From NCBI GenBank assembly GCA_965371965.1, contig CBDVAM010000001.1:13100-77099 (forward strand): DNA of 64,000 nt, in the 5' to 3' direction. Below the pieces are notes generated by a model. The model did no database searches and was not told the DNA's origin. It saw only the letters and a list, made by a program, of their open reading frames with translations. Below are positions 1 to 8,758 of this stretch, piece by piece. Each line of letters opens with the position of its first letter. Within the stretch, counting starts at the first letter, position 1. Made by a program: the position numbers and the translations under genes. This DNA comes from S146-42 sp965371965 (lineage in GTDB: Bacteria > Planctomycetota > Phycisphaerae > Phycisphaerales > UBA1924).

Positions 1-1
1 A

Positions 2-973
2 CGCATGGAGGTCGATCCGGATCTCGGCGTCCCGGTCCAGCAGATCGAGCGGTGGGTCTACGGGGATGATCCCGGCGAGGAGGGCGATCACCCGCCGATG
101 CTCCCGCCCAGCGCCGTGCCGCCCAACCAGTTCCTTCTGCTCGCGGTCGACCCCATCGAGAAGGGCGACATTCTCGACAGCGACATTCTCTCCTACGACC
201 CCGCCGCGTATGCCGCGTTGCCCGAACCGCTGGTGATCGATGGCCTGCGCATCGTGGACACCAAGCCGTACTCGAACAACCTTCGGATGCACGACTGCCT
301 GGTCGTGGGATCGCTGGTCTCCGATGCTCCGGACTTCTTCCACCACGTCCGCAACAAGGTCCAGTTTACCGGCGCGACCCGGTTCGAGCTCGAGCATCCG
401 GAGTCTCCCAACGACCCCGCGCTCAACCCCGACAGCGCCGACCTGGACGTGATCGTCAAGAGCTCGCTGCTGCTACCGAACTACTCGGTGGATATCGGGA
501 CGTTCAACAGTCCGCCCGAGCAGCGTGTGAATCTGCGCGGCGTCATCGTGGCCGGCCTGCTCGATGTACGCGGCAACGCGACGATCGACGGCGCATTGCT
601 CATGACATTCCTGCCCGTGCTGGGCGAGCCGCCGCTGCGCGACCCGTTTGGCAATCCCATCGGCAACCCCGCGTTGTTCAACACGACCCTGGGGTACTTC
701 GGCCCCGATGACGGCGACGGCGAGAGTTACGATCCACAGGACCTGCCGTTCTTCGAAGGCGTGCGGATCGTCGGTTGGGACACGAACGCCGACGGGCTCG
801 CGGACGTCGGCCCCTGGGAGCCCCAGCCTCCCGGATCCGACCCCGTGCCGTTCCATGGGTATGGGCGGATCGAGTTGCGATTCAACCCGGCGATTGCGAT
901 GCCCGACGGCATCCTGCTGCCGCTGAGCGCCGAGGTCGATGCGGGCTCGTACCGCGAAGGAAGGCAGTCATGA
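2..973 (+). CDS. C-terminal part of a large protein upstream of a prepilin gene (5' cut by window edge)
   Basis: The frame is open to the left edge, so the start lies outside the window; 323 residues are visible. I recognise no domain. The visible part is acidic and Pro/Gly-rich, with beta-prone stretches and no membrane segment. Its TGA overlaps the ATG of the following prepilin-like gene (ATGA), so the two are probably translationally coupled. In planctomycetes, long poorly conserved proteins often sit beside minor pseudopilin genes, so a role in a type II secretion or type IV pilus-like apparatus is a context inference only. Confidence 0.6.
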   Translation, partial: RMEVDPDLGVPVQQIERWVYGDDPGEEGDHPPMLPPSAVPPNQFLLLAVDPIEKGDILDSDILSYDPAAYAALPEPLVIDGLRIVDTKPYSNNLRMHDCLVVGSLVSDAPDFFHHVRNKVQFTGATRFELEHPESPNDPALNPDSADLDVIVKSSLLLPNYSVDIGTFNSPPEQRVNLRGVIVAGLLDVRGNATIDGALLMTFLPVLGEPPLRDPFGNPIGNPALFNTTLGYFGPDDGDGESYDPQDLPFFEGVRIVGWDTNADGLADVGPWEPQPPGSDPVPFHGYGRIELRFNPAIAMPDGILLPLSAEVDAGSYREGRQS

Positions 974-1590
974 TTAGCCATGCAAAGGTGTCGCAACGGG
1001 GCACGCGGCGAGGGTTTAGCCTGGTGGAGATGCTCGTCGCGATGACGATCAGCAGCCTGCTGCTGACGGCGACGCTGGGTGCGCTCGATGCGTCGTTCAA
1101 GTCGTACAAGGTGACGACCGAGTCTGCCTCCAGCCACGTTGTCTCGCGTCTGGTGATGCAGCGGCTGGGCGCCCTGATCCGCACGGGCGAGAGTTTCGGG
1201 CCGTTTCCGGTCAATCCGATCCTCACGCCGATCATCGAGTCGGACACGATCGAGTTCCGCGTCCAGCCCGATCCGGCGATCGACGCGTTCGAGATCTGGT
1301 CGATCCGCCTGACGCCAGTCGTCGGCCCGACCGGCCCCAACGAGCTGCGATCGATCGTCGAGCGCTACGAGGCGGGCGCGCTGGTCAGCACGAGCGAGCG
1401 GACGCTCATGCGTCGCCTTCTCGACGCGAAGTTCACGCTCGAGTACGGCGTCGGCCCGCGCCTGCGACGCGCGACGGTTGATCTCAACATGCTCGCCGAC
1501 GACGTCCAGGGAGATACCATCGGCGCGGATCTCAGCGCCAACGCGCTGCGCATGGTGACCTCGTTCTCGCCAAGGCGGCTCGAGCGGTAA
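970..1590 (+). CDS. Prepilin-type N-terminal cleavage/methylation domain protein (minor pseudopilin)
   Basis: The 206-residue protein begins with a short basic leader followed by the type III signal motif GFSLVEML (Gly at the cleavage site, Phe+1, Glu+5) and a hydrophobic helix of about 20 residues. This is the hallmark of pilins and pseudopilins processed by a PilD-type prepilin peptidase at the inner membrane. The rest is a globular domain like PulJ/GspJ-type minor pseudopilins (DUF1559-like proteins are longer), but I cannot name the subfamily. The ATG at 970 was chosen over an earlier in-frame start because it places the leader directly before the motif and overlaps the upstream stop. Confidence 0.8.
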   Translation: MISHAKVSQRGTRRGFSLVEMLVAMTISSLLLTATLGALDASFKSYKVTTESASSHVVSRLVMQRLGALIRTGESFGPFPVNPILTPIIESDTIEFRVQPDPAIDAFEIWSIRLTPVVGPTGPNELRSIVERYEAGALVSTSERTLMRRLLDAKFTLEYGVGPRLRRATVDLNMLADDVQGDTIGADLSANALRMVTSFSPRRLER

Positions 1591-1603
1591 TCCTGGGCGG
1601 CTG

Positions 1604-2584
1604 CTAGCTGGTCTCGGCGTCGCGCATCGATTCAACGGCGCGGCAGACCTCATCGCACAGCTCGCGTGCGAGCATTCCGCCGGTTGCGCCGTGTGTTTCT
1701 CGCCACGAATCTCCAGCGCGAGCGTGGATGTCTACGCCCAGTCTGGCCGCGTCGTAGAGATCGAGCGGGCGCAGCGTGTCCTTGGGCATCTTCTGGCGCA
1801 TGGCGTCGCTCAGGCCCGCGATGGGCGGGGGTGCGACATGCTGGGCAACTAGTGCCGCGATGATGCCACTCAGGGCGTCGCCGGTACCCGCGGTCGCCAG
1901 CCACGGCCCGCCTCTGTTGCACGTCCATGCGCGCAGCCCGTCGGTGACGACGGAGTGATGGCCCTTGAGCACCACGATGCAACCCAGGCGCTGGGCGAGC
2001 GCCGCCGCGGCTGACGCACGCGCATCATCACTGTCAAGAGCTTGAGTGAGTTTCAGGGCCGACGCCAGACGGCGAAACTCGCCCGGGTGGGGCGTGAGGA
2101 TCGCCCGGGCGTGCAGTTCGCGATTCAGTTCGTCGATCGTCGCCATGATGTTCAGGGCGTCGGCGTCGAGGACGACGGGCGCGTCCTCCTGCTGGATCGC
2201 GCGCAGGGTCGCGGCTTGGGCGGCCTCGCCCGTGCCCAGTCCCGGCCCGACGACCAGGCACGCCGAGGCGCGCGCGGACTCGTCGATTCGGGCCGTCATC
2301 GCGTGTGGCTCGGGCTGGGCGTGGGGACCGATCTCGACGGGGATTCCGGTCGCGCCCGGTTCGATCGCGATTGCCTCGCCCAGGATCGATCGCGGCATGA
2401 CGAGGCGCACCAGCCCGCAGCCGCTGCGCAGGGCTGCCCTGGCGGCGAGTGCCGGGGCACCGATCATGCAGGCGTCGGGATCATCGCGTCCGCCGACGAT
2501 GGTGACTGTGCCGAAGGTGCCCTTGTGCCCGTCGATGGGGCGGGCGGGCAGTGAGGGCAGTGGGGTGGCGTCGGGCTCTGTCAC
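1604..2584 (-). CDS. nnrD: ADP/ATP-dependent NAD(P)H-hydrate dehydratase (YjeF C-terminal/carbohydrate kinase fold)
   Basis: Repairs hydrated NAD(P)H (NADHX/NADPHX) in the cytosol by nucleotide-dependent dehydration. The 326-residue protein has the family signatures in order: HKGTFGTVTIVGG near residue 20, ARAALRSGCGLV near 50, LTPHPGEFRRL near 165, KGHHSVVTDG near 205 and the nucleotide-binding GTGDALSG near 230. Only the kinase-like half is present; the epimerase half (NnrE) found in fused versions is absent. It starts with GTG, overlapping the stop of the upstream transglutaminase gene (GTGA), so the pair is co-translated. Length is slightly above the usual 280 residues because of an insert near residue 260. 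Confidence 0.92.
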   Translation of the reverse strand: MTEPDATPLPSLPARPIDGHKGTFGTVTIVGGRDDPDACMIGAPALAARAALRSGCGLVRLVMPRSILGEAIAIEPGATGIPVEIGPHAQPEPHAMTARIDESARASACLVVGPGLGTGEAAQAATLRAIQQEDAPVVLDADALNIMATIDELNRELHARAILTPHPGEFRRLASALKLTQALDSDDARASAAAALAQRLGCIVVLKGHHSVVTDGLRAWTCNRGGPWLATAGTGDALSGIIAALVAQHVAPPPIAGLSDAMRQKMPKDTLRPLDLYDAARLGVDIHARAGDSWRETHGATGGMLARELCDEVCRAVESMRDAETS

Positions 2585-4116
2585 TCGACGCTCTCGACGT
2601 CGACTTCCAGGCGTCCGAGCAGGGGCGCGAGGCGCGCCAGGGCGTTGGCGGGCTCGTCATCGGAGAGCGTCGAGAGGACCAGCGCGATGTGGGTCGCGTC
2701 GAAGGCGTCCGAGGGGCCGAGGGTCGCGTCGAGATCGACCCATCGCTTCTGGCCGTTGACATCGACGAGGGCCTGGGTCCACATGTGATATCCGAAGATA
2801 TTCCGCTCGCCGAGGAAGCCGTCGGCGTAGATCAGGCCGCTGGCGACGCGCGAGGGGATCCCCCGAGCGCGGAGCAGGGCCGCGAGCAGCGTCGCGTGCT
2901 CGGAGCAGTCGCCCTGGCGCGAGCGGACGACCTCGGAGGCGCTGGCGAATCCCACGCCCAGGTCCTTCTCGCTGATGTGGCGATGCACGCTTCGTCGCAA
3001 GAGCTCGGCCTTGCGAAGATCGGGCGCACGGTCACCGGCACCCGCTCTAGAAGCAAAGTCTTGGATCATCGGATCCTTCCAGTTGAGCATGGTCGATGCC
3101 TCGAGCGTGGCGCCGTCGTCGTCGGTCGCCAGCCCGGTGTCGAACGCACCGCCATCGCGGACGTGGACGCGGAACGTCCGGTCGTCGATGCGCTCTGCCT
3201 GCTGATTCGAGGTCTGGGGGATGTCGCCCAGCTCGCCATCGGGCACATGCAGCAGATAGGTCGCGTCGGTGGTCCGCCTGGCCCTGGGGATGGGGCGCTC
3301 GATTCTAACGAGCGTACGGTCCATCAGCTCGGGCGGGTCGAGCTTGCCCAGCGCCAGCTCTTTGTCCGCCGCCAGCGTGACGAAGTTCATCCTCGCGAGG
3401 ACGAACTCTGTTCGCAGTTGGCGTCCGGCGTGGTCGATGAACAGGATCGAGCTGGTGCCCGGTTCCGCCGAGTTGGTTGCCTCGGCGCGGGTCGCCTTGA
3501 CGGTACGACCAAGGACCTCAATGTTCGCCTGCGAGAAGTCGCGCAGCGTTGTTTGGATGGGAGAGAGTTGCTGCATCGGATCCAGCCCGCGATAGGAGAT
3601 CTCGGCGGCGCCCGACGCCATGCGCGAGCGGGTGAACGCGCGGATCCCGGCGGGGGTTAGCCAGTTGCCATCGGGCAGATCGGCCCGACGCGTGGTGATT
3701 CGCCCGCCCTCGGTGGTCTTGACTTGAACTCCATCGTCACCGAATACGAAGACCCGATCGATCGGCTCTCTGCCCATCGCGACTGTGGTCTCCCATCGGC
3801 GGGGCTCGTGGCGATTGGTCTCGACGAAACTGCTGCGGACGCTGATAGTCACCGTGTCCGTCCCGCGCCGGAAGCTCATCGAGGTGTCGCTGGTCGTGGT
3901 GATCAGATCGGCGTCGATCTCGACCTGCTCGTGATACCAGCCCGCGCGGGCGCCGTCGATCTCGATGACGTACCAGAGGTCGTACGGCTCCTCGTCGGCG
4001 CTAGCACCGCTGGCGATCGACGCCAGCATCGCGATCGCGGCGACAACCGCCGCGAGCAGCCGCTCGCCCGACGCGGCCCGTCGCCATCTCAACCAATCAG
4101 CGGTCATGGTTCGCAT
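2581..4116 (-). CDS. Exported transglutaminase-like cysteine peptidase-fold protein
   Basis: A 511-residue protein with an N-terminal signal peptide (basic start, hydrophobic stretch, cut after GASA near residue 40). The C-terminal transglutaminase-like domain shows the full triad: Cys404 in GDCSEHA, His444 in GYHMW and Asp461 in WVDLDAT. The N-terminal 350 residues are a beta-rich region of the kind found in planctomycete transglutaminase proteins. Substrate unknown; such proteins act as peptidases or cross-linkers in the cell envelope. A GTG one codon upstream (4119) and an ATG at 4107 are alternative starts. Upstream of and coupled to nnrD, with which no functional link is obvious. Confidence 0.85.
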   Translation of the reverse strand: MRTMTADWLRWRRAASGERLLAAVVAAIAMLASIASGASADEEPYDLWYVIEIDGARAGWYHEQVEIDADLITTTSDTSMSFRRGTDTVTISVRSSFVETNRHEPRRWETTVAMGREPIDRVFVFGDDGVQVKTTEGGRITTRRADLPDGNWLTPAGIRAFTRSRMASGAAEISYRGLDPMQQLSPIQTTLRDFSQANIEVLGRTVKATRAEATNSAEPGTSSILFIDHAGRQLRTEFVLARMNFVTLAADKELALGKLDPPELMDRTLVRIERPIPRARRTTDATYLLHVPDGELGDIPQTSNQQAERIDDRTFRVHVRDGGAFDTGLATDDDGATLEASTMLNWKDPMIQDFASRAGAGDRAPDLRKAELLRRSVHRHISEKDLGVGFASASEVVRSRQGDCSEHATLLAALLRARGIPSRVASGLIYADGFLGERNIFGYHMWTQALVDVNGQKRWVDLDATLGPSDAFDATHIALVLSTLSDDEPANALARLAPLLGRLEVDVESVE

Positions 4117-4175
4117 CACGAATCTCCATGCCCATTCTACCGGGCAATGACGGCGGCGCTGCCTACCGTCAGGGC

Positions 4176-4964
4176 GTGATCGACACCCACTGCCATCTGA
4201 CCTTCCCGGACTTTGCCGACCGCATCGAGGAGACGATCCTGGAGGCCAAGGACGCGGGCGTGGAAGGGCTCATCACGATCTGCACGACGACGCAGAACGC
4301 CGATGAGTGCGTGCATGTCGCCGATCTCTTTGAGAATGTGTGGTGCAGTGCCGGGGTGCACCCGCTGTATGCCGATCAGGGTCCGCACGACTGGTCGGCG
4401 CTGGCCCGTGCCGCGCGCCATCCCAAGTGCGTCGCCTGGGGCGAGCTCGGGCTGGACAACCACTACGACAATCCGCCCGGCGATATCCAGCGGGCTGTGC
4501 TCGAAGAGCAGCTCGGGTTCATCGAGTCTCAGCGGGATTCGGGGGTGGAGATGGCGATCGTCCTGCACTGCCGCAAGGCGTTTGATGATCTGATTCCGAT
4601 CCTGCGGGCGTCTACCCTGGACCCGTCGCGCTTTGTCTTCCATTGTTTTACCGGCGATGAATCGGACGCGAAGAAATGCCTGGACCTTGGCGCGATGATC
4701 TCGTTCACGGGCGTCGTGACGTATCCCAGCGCCAAGGAGGTCCAGGCGGCGGCGTTGCTGGTTCCGAGCAATCGCATCATGGTCGAGACCGATGCGCCGT
4801 TCTTGAGCCCGGTGCCGCATCGGGGCAAGCGCCCGTGCCGCCCGGCGTGGGTGCGCGACACCGCAGAACACCTTGCGAAGATCCGCGGTGTTGCGTTCGA
4901 GGAGTTTCATGCGCAGATCAACGCGAACTCTGAGCGGTTCTTTGGTATCAAACCGGCGACGTGA
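4176..4964 (+). CDS. tatD: TatD family metal-dependent deoxyribonuclease
   Basis: TIM-barrel amidohydrolase-fold DNase. The GTG at 4176 gives a 262-residue protein starting MIDTHCHLTF, the usual TatD start and length; the first ATG at 4128 would add 16 atypical residues. Metal-ligand motifs are visible: DTHCHL at the N-terminus, GELGLD near residue 90, LHCRKA near 130, FHCFTGD near 155 and ETDAPFLSP near 205. It is divergent from the transglutaminase-nnrD pair. TatD enzymes remove damaged DNA 3' ends; despite the name they have no role in protein export. Confidence 0.93.
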   Translation: MIDTHCHLTFPDFADRIEETILEAKDAGVEGLITICTTTQNADECVHVADLFENVWCSAGVHPLYADQGPHDWSALARAARHPKCVAWGELGLDNHYDNPPGDIQRAVLEEQLGFIESQRDSGVEMAIVLHCRKAFDDLIPILRASTLDPSRFVFHCFTGDESDAKKCLDLGAMISFTGVVTYPSAKEVQAAALLVPSNRIMVETDAPFLSPVPHRGKRPCRPAWVRDTAEHLAKIRGVAFEEFHAQINANSERFFGIKPAT

Positions 4965-4988
4965 CCAGGCACGAAACCCAGTGCTGCA

Positions 4989-6413
4989 TCAGCGGTCGGG
5001 CTTGGGCGAGACCGAGACCTGGATGTCGCGGTGCTGGGACAGGTGCTTGGAGACCACGGCGCGCACCGCGTCGCTCTCGATCGAGACATAGCCCCGCGAG
5101 GCTCGGCGGATGTCTTTGATTTCCAGTCCGAGGCGGGTTCGCTCGCTGAGCACGTTGGCCCAATAGCGTGGCTCTTTGAGGGCTTCATGCCCGCGGCGAT
5201 AGCGTTCTTTGCTCGCGCGATGCAGCTCTTCCTTGGAGGGTCCGTCGATCGCCAGGCGCTCGATCTCTTCACGGATCAGGCCGGCGGCGTCGATGCTGGA
5301 GCCGATCACGACGCCGTAGAACACGCCGCGCCCGGCGCCGGTGGCCCTGGGCTCATACCGCCCGGCGATCTCGCCGTCGGGGATCCTTGCCTTGAGGCGT
5401 TCAGCGAGCACGTCGGCCGCCAGACGGAGCGCCCGGGCCTCGTCGAGGTCCAGCCCGCTCGGCCCCAAGAAGCCGACGAGCACGGCGCGACCATCGAGGC
5501 CGGAGACCTCGACCGCCGATGCGATCGCGAGGGCTTCGCCGGCATCGGGCGCGGGCGCGACCTTGGCACGTTCTGAGACTGCACCGAGGTATGTCGCCGA
5601 ATATTCGAGGGCCGGAGCTCGCTGGAGGTCGCCGGCGATCCCGACCTCGATCGAGCATGTGGCGGCGATCCGGCGGAACGCCTCGCGCACGCACTCGGCG
5701 TCGAGTTCTTCCAGGCGCTCGATCTCCAGAGGCTCGAACGCGGGTGTTCCATCGCGTGAGAGCTCGGCGCTGACCACGCGTCGGAGCACGGCCCCGGCGT
5801 GTTCACGCTTCAGACGCAACCTTTGCAGCTCCTTGATCCGCCAACCCTCGAACACCTCTGGATCGACGATGGCGTCTTGGAGCAGGGCGTGGGCGAGTTC
5901 GAAGACAAGCTCGGCGTGCGAAGGCTCGCCGCTGATGCGGATCGAGACGCTATCGACGCCGACGGTTGCCCTGATCCGAATATTGGCGTCAGCCAAGAGC
6001 TGTGCCAGGGATTCGCGATCCAGCTTCTTGGTCGCCGGCTGGCTCACGGCGGCGACCGCCGCCCGCAGGGCCTCTGGGCGCAGATCGTCGCTTTGTAGCG
6101 TGCCGCCCGAGAGCGTCATCGCCAGCTCAACCCTTCCATCCATCTTTCTGTGATGGGCGATGAGGCCGTTGGAGAGGGTGAGTGTCCAGACGCCGCTGGG
6201 GACGTCCTGGCGGATGGTCGTGATCGCGCCCAGCGTGGGGGCCTCGCTGGACAGCCCCACGGGCTCGATCCGCCATGTGTGCAGGGGCGCCGGTGAGGGG
6301 ACCTGGCACGGCTCGATCGCGCGGGCCGAGGCCAAGGGCATCGCACCCGCGAGCGTCAGCCCAAGGCCGACCACCCCCAGGCCCGCCACGTTGCCACGGG
6401 CTCTGGTCATCAT
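4989..6413 (-). CDS. Exported M16-like (insulinase family) protein without the zinc site
   Basis: A 474-residue protein with a signal peptide (hydrophobic stretch ending LASARA near residue 35). The body resembles the C-terminal repeat of M16B zinc peptidases: an LSNGL...HHRKM strand pair near 85, then two alpha/beta halves, ending with the KEELHRASKERYRRG and WANVLSERTRLG segments typical of M16 C-terminal domains. No HxxEH zinc motif is present, so this is either a non-catalytic partner subunit (M16B enzymes often work as a catalytic/non-catalytic pair) or a pseudoenzyme. No catalytic partner lies next to it. The ATG at 6413 was preferred over a TTG at 6446 because it directly precedes the signal peptide. 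Confidence 0.65.
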   Translation of the reverse strand: MMTRARGNVAGLGVVGLGLTLAGAMPLASARAIEPCQVPSPAPLHTWRIEPVGLSSEAPTLGAITTIRQDVPSGVWTLTLSNGLIAHHRKMDGRVELAMTLSGGTLQSDDLRPEALRAAVAAVSQPATKKLDRESLAQLLADANIRIRATVGVDSVSIRISGEPSHAELVFELAHALLQDAIVDPEVFEGWRIKELQRLRLKREHAGAVLRRVVSAELSRDGTPAFEPLEIERLEELDAECVREAFRRIAATCSIEVGIAGDLQRAPALEYSATYLGAVSERAKVAPAPDAGEALAIASAVEVSGLDGRAVLVGFLGPSGLDLDEARALRLAADVLAERLKARIPDGEIAGRYEPRATGAGRGVFYGVVIGSSIDAAGLIREEIERLAIDGPSKEELHRASKERYRRGHEALKEPRYWANVLSERTRLGLEIKDIRRASRGYVSIESDAVRAVVSKHLSQHRDIQVSVSPKPDR

Positions 6414-6501
6414 GTTCACAAACCGTTTGATCAACCATGACTCCAACAGCGAACCCCAAGAGACGAACGCGACGCTCGCTGCATCTGCGCTGTCACAGGT
6501 T

Positions 6502-7308
6502 CTACCGACGGCGCATGTAAAGGTGCACGCTCATCTTGCCGTAGTGGTGGGTTTCCGGACCCACTGCGCCCTCTATCGACAGATTCGCCGGCTCGAAGCG
6601 AGCATCGTCTTGAGAAAGGTCGTCGGCGTCGGCCCAGTCCTGGGTAGACCAATCCGAGCCGCCCAGGTCGATCATCTGCTCGCCATCCTCGTCGGCCTCT
6701 CGGGTCGCATCCCGATGTTTCCCCTTGGCCTTGCCCTTGGGTCTGGACTTGGGTTTGGATGGGGCTGGGCGCTCTTCGATCTGCCCTTCGTCACTAGGCG
6801 AGTCCTCGTCTTCGACGACCCGACACATCGCGGGCCTGGGGGTGCGCAGCACGAGATAGCCCGTATCGTCCAATCGCTCGATCAGCTTGGCAAGCTGCGC
6901 CCGGCAGAGTTCCCAGATCCGCGCATCGCGCACCAGCATGTAGGGCGGATCGAAGAAGATCAGGTGCACGACGGACGGGCATCGTGCCAGGGCCAGCGGC
7001 CCCAGCGCGTCGGCCCGCACCACCTCGCAGCGCTCGGCGACATCCAGCGTCTCGATGTTGCGCTCGATCAGCGTTGCGATCGTCCTGTCGCGTTCGACGA
7101 AGACGCAGCGGGCGGCCCCGCGGCTGATCGCCTCGAGGCCGACTGCGCCGGTGCCGCTGAACAGGTCCACCACCACCTGGCCCTCACTATGCCCACGCAG
7201 CAGGTTGAAGACGGCCTCGCGGACGTAGTCGGGCATCGGGCGCGTGACGCTGGCGTCTCGTGGGGCCTCGATCTTCCTTCGCCGCAGTTGTCCACCGATG
7301 ATCCGCAT
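6502..7308 (-). CDS. rsmD: 16S rRNA (guanine(966)-N2)-methyltransferase
   Basis: Start set at the ATG giving MRIIGGQLRRRK, the standard RsmD N-terminus, yielding 268 residues. Motifs: RPMPDYVREAVFN near 24, SAM-binding DLFSGTGAVGLEA near 46 and catalytic FFDPPYM near 116 (the DPPY/NPPY motif of N6/N2 methyltransferases). Compared with the usual 180-200 residues it has a C-terminal extension of about 80 residues that is low-complexity and charged: a Lys/Pro patch (KPKSRPKGKAKGK) followed by an acidic stretch, probably disordered. It lies 73 bases downstream of an amidohydrolase gene and may be co-transcribed with it. Confidence 0.9.
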   Translation of the reverse strand: MRIIGGQLRRRKIEAPRDASVTRPMPDYVREAVFNLLRGHSEGQVVVDLFSGTGAVGLEAISRGAARCVFVERDRTIATLIERNIETLDVAERCEVVRADALGPLALARCPSVVHLIFFDPPYMLVRDARIWELCRAQLAKLIERLDDTGYLVLRTPRPAMCRVVEDEDSPSDEGQIEERPAPSKPKSRPKGKAKGKHRDATREADEDGEQMIDLGGSDWSTQDWADADDLSQDDARFEPANLSIEGAVGPETHHYGKMSVHLYMRRR

Positions 7309-7381
7309 GGGGTGAGCAAAGCCGACGCATGAGGCGAGGTCAAGGGCCTCGTTGGAGGGTTGGCACGGGGGACGGGCCTCG

Positions 7382-8758
7382 TCAGCGCTCGCCGCCAACC
7401 TTGAGCTGGCGGTACTTCTCCAGGTACTTGTCTCGCAGGAGCGTGTGTTTGGTCCTCAGATCGAGTTCCCTGCCGTCGATGTACGCCGCGACCACGTTTG
7501 TGGTGATTTCGAGGATGTCGCCGTCGGCGACGATCATGGTGGCGCTCTTGCCAGCCTTGAGGCTGCCGTAGTGATCGTCAATTCCGAGGATTTCCGCCGC
7601 AGAGAGGGTCATCGCGCGGATGGCGGCCTCGTGATCGAGCCCGAAGGCGACTGCCTTGGCGATCTGGTCGGGCAGGTTCCGCTCGTTGCTCGCCCCGCCG
7701 CCGGAGGCCAGGCACCAGCGGATCCCCGCTTGTTCCAGTCTCGCCGGAAGCGTGAACGCGTCGTCGTGGGGCTTGTCGGCCCGACCCGGGAACGTATACA
7801 CGCTCGAGATGATCACCGGGACGTCGTGGGCCTTGAGCAGGTCGCTGACAAGCGGCGCATCCCGCCCGCCGACGATGACGACGCGCATGTGGCGCTCGGC
7901 GAAGAACGTGACCGCCGAGGCGATCTGGTCGGCTTCGCTCGCGCGGACGAAGACGGGCCTCTGGTGCTCGCCTGGCAGGACGATCATCGCCGCCTCGAGC
8001 CCCAGATCGATAGGCTGGGACTCGCCGGCGGCCCTGGCCTGGGCGTACGCCTCCAGTCGATCGAAGAACTCGCCCAGCTCCGTGAGATTCTCGTCGATCC
8101 GCTCGCGCTGCTCGCTCTGGGAGCGCGTCATCCACCAGTCCTGGCTCGGGCGGACCTGCGGATAGCTCACTACCAGGCCGATCGCGTCGGCGATGGTCAT
8201 GTCTTCCCAGGTCCAGCCGTCCAGGCGCATCGCGCTGCCGCGCCCGGCGATCCGCCCGCCCGAGGGGAACACGCCGACGATCAACACGCCGCCGGCCCGA
8301 GCTACGGGGATCAGCGCCGAGTCGGGGTTGACCGCGACGCTTGCGCGGACCTCGGGGGTGAACGAGCCGACCTCGCTCTGGTCGCGCGTGGCGCGGACCG
8401 AGCCGATCTCGGTCAACCCGAGGCTGGTCGAGGCGGAAATCAGCCCGGGATAGACGTGCTTGTGTCGCCCGTCGATGAGAACAGTGTCCGCGGTGAACAT
8501 GCGCTCACCCTCGCCGACTTCTGCGATGACGCCGTCGCGTACGAGCACGAAGCCGGGGTCGAGAGTCTGGCCGTCGCCGGTGTGGACCTGAGCGCCGACG
8601 ATCACGAAGGGCATCGGCTGGGGCGGGGCTTTGTGGATGACGTCCTGGGCGTGGGCTGTGGCGGCAAGAAGCAGACTCACCACGGAGACACGGAGACACG
8701 GAGTGAGGAGAGTGCGGAGAGGCGACGCGATTGGGTTTGTGAGTTTCATGGTGTTCAC
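7382..8758 (-). CDS. Exported amidohydrolase-family protein lacking the HxH metal motif
   Basis: A 458-residue protein whose signal peptide is partly encoded by a dispersed repeat (8678-8703). The architecture is that of the imidazolonepropionase-like amidohydrolases: beta-sandwich parts at both ends (VIVGAQVHTGDG; GSLKAGKSATMIVADGDILE) around a TIM barrel. The strand that normally ends in the HxH pair reads YPGLISASTSL, with no histidine, so the metal centre is incomplete and catalysis doubtful. It starts with GTG overlapping the stop of the larger amidohydrolase gene (GTGA) or with ATG at 8749. The coupling suggests the two products act together in the periplasm, perhaps as catalytic and non-catalytic partners. 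Confidence 0.8.
   Translation of the reverse strand: MNTMKLTNPIASPLRTLLTPCLRVSVVSLLLAATAHAQDVIHKAPPQPMPFVIVGAQVHTGDGQTLDPGFVLVRDGVIAEVGEGERMFTADTVLIDGRHKHVYPGLISASTSLGLTEIGSVRATRDQSEVGSFTPEVRASVAVNPDSALIPVARAGGVLIVGVFPSGGRIAGRGSAMRLDGWTWEDMTIADAIGLVVSYPQVRPSQDWWMTRSQSEQRERIDENLTELGEFFDRLEAYAQARAAGESQPIDLGLEAAMIVLPGEHQRPVFVRASEADQIASAVTFFAERHMRVVIVGGRDAPLVSDLLKAHDVPVIISSVYTFPGRADKPHDDAFTLPARLEQAGIRWCLASGGGASNERNLPDQIAKAVAFGLDHEAAIRAMTLSAAEILGIDDHYGSLKAGKSATMIVADGDILEITTNVVAAYIDGRELDLRTKHTLLRDKYLEKYRQLKVGGER
8678..8703. repeat. Short CACGGAGA tandem repeat inside a signal-peptide coding region
   Basis: Three CACGGAG units spaced 8 bases apart are read on the plus strand. On the minus strand the unit encodes the LRVSVVSLL hydrophobic core of the signal peptide of the amidohydrolase at 7382-8758. 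Repeats of this ACCACGGAGACACGGAG type are scattered through many planctomycete genomes; this last point is from memory and was not checked here. Confidence 0.6.
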
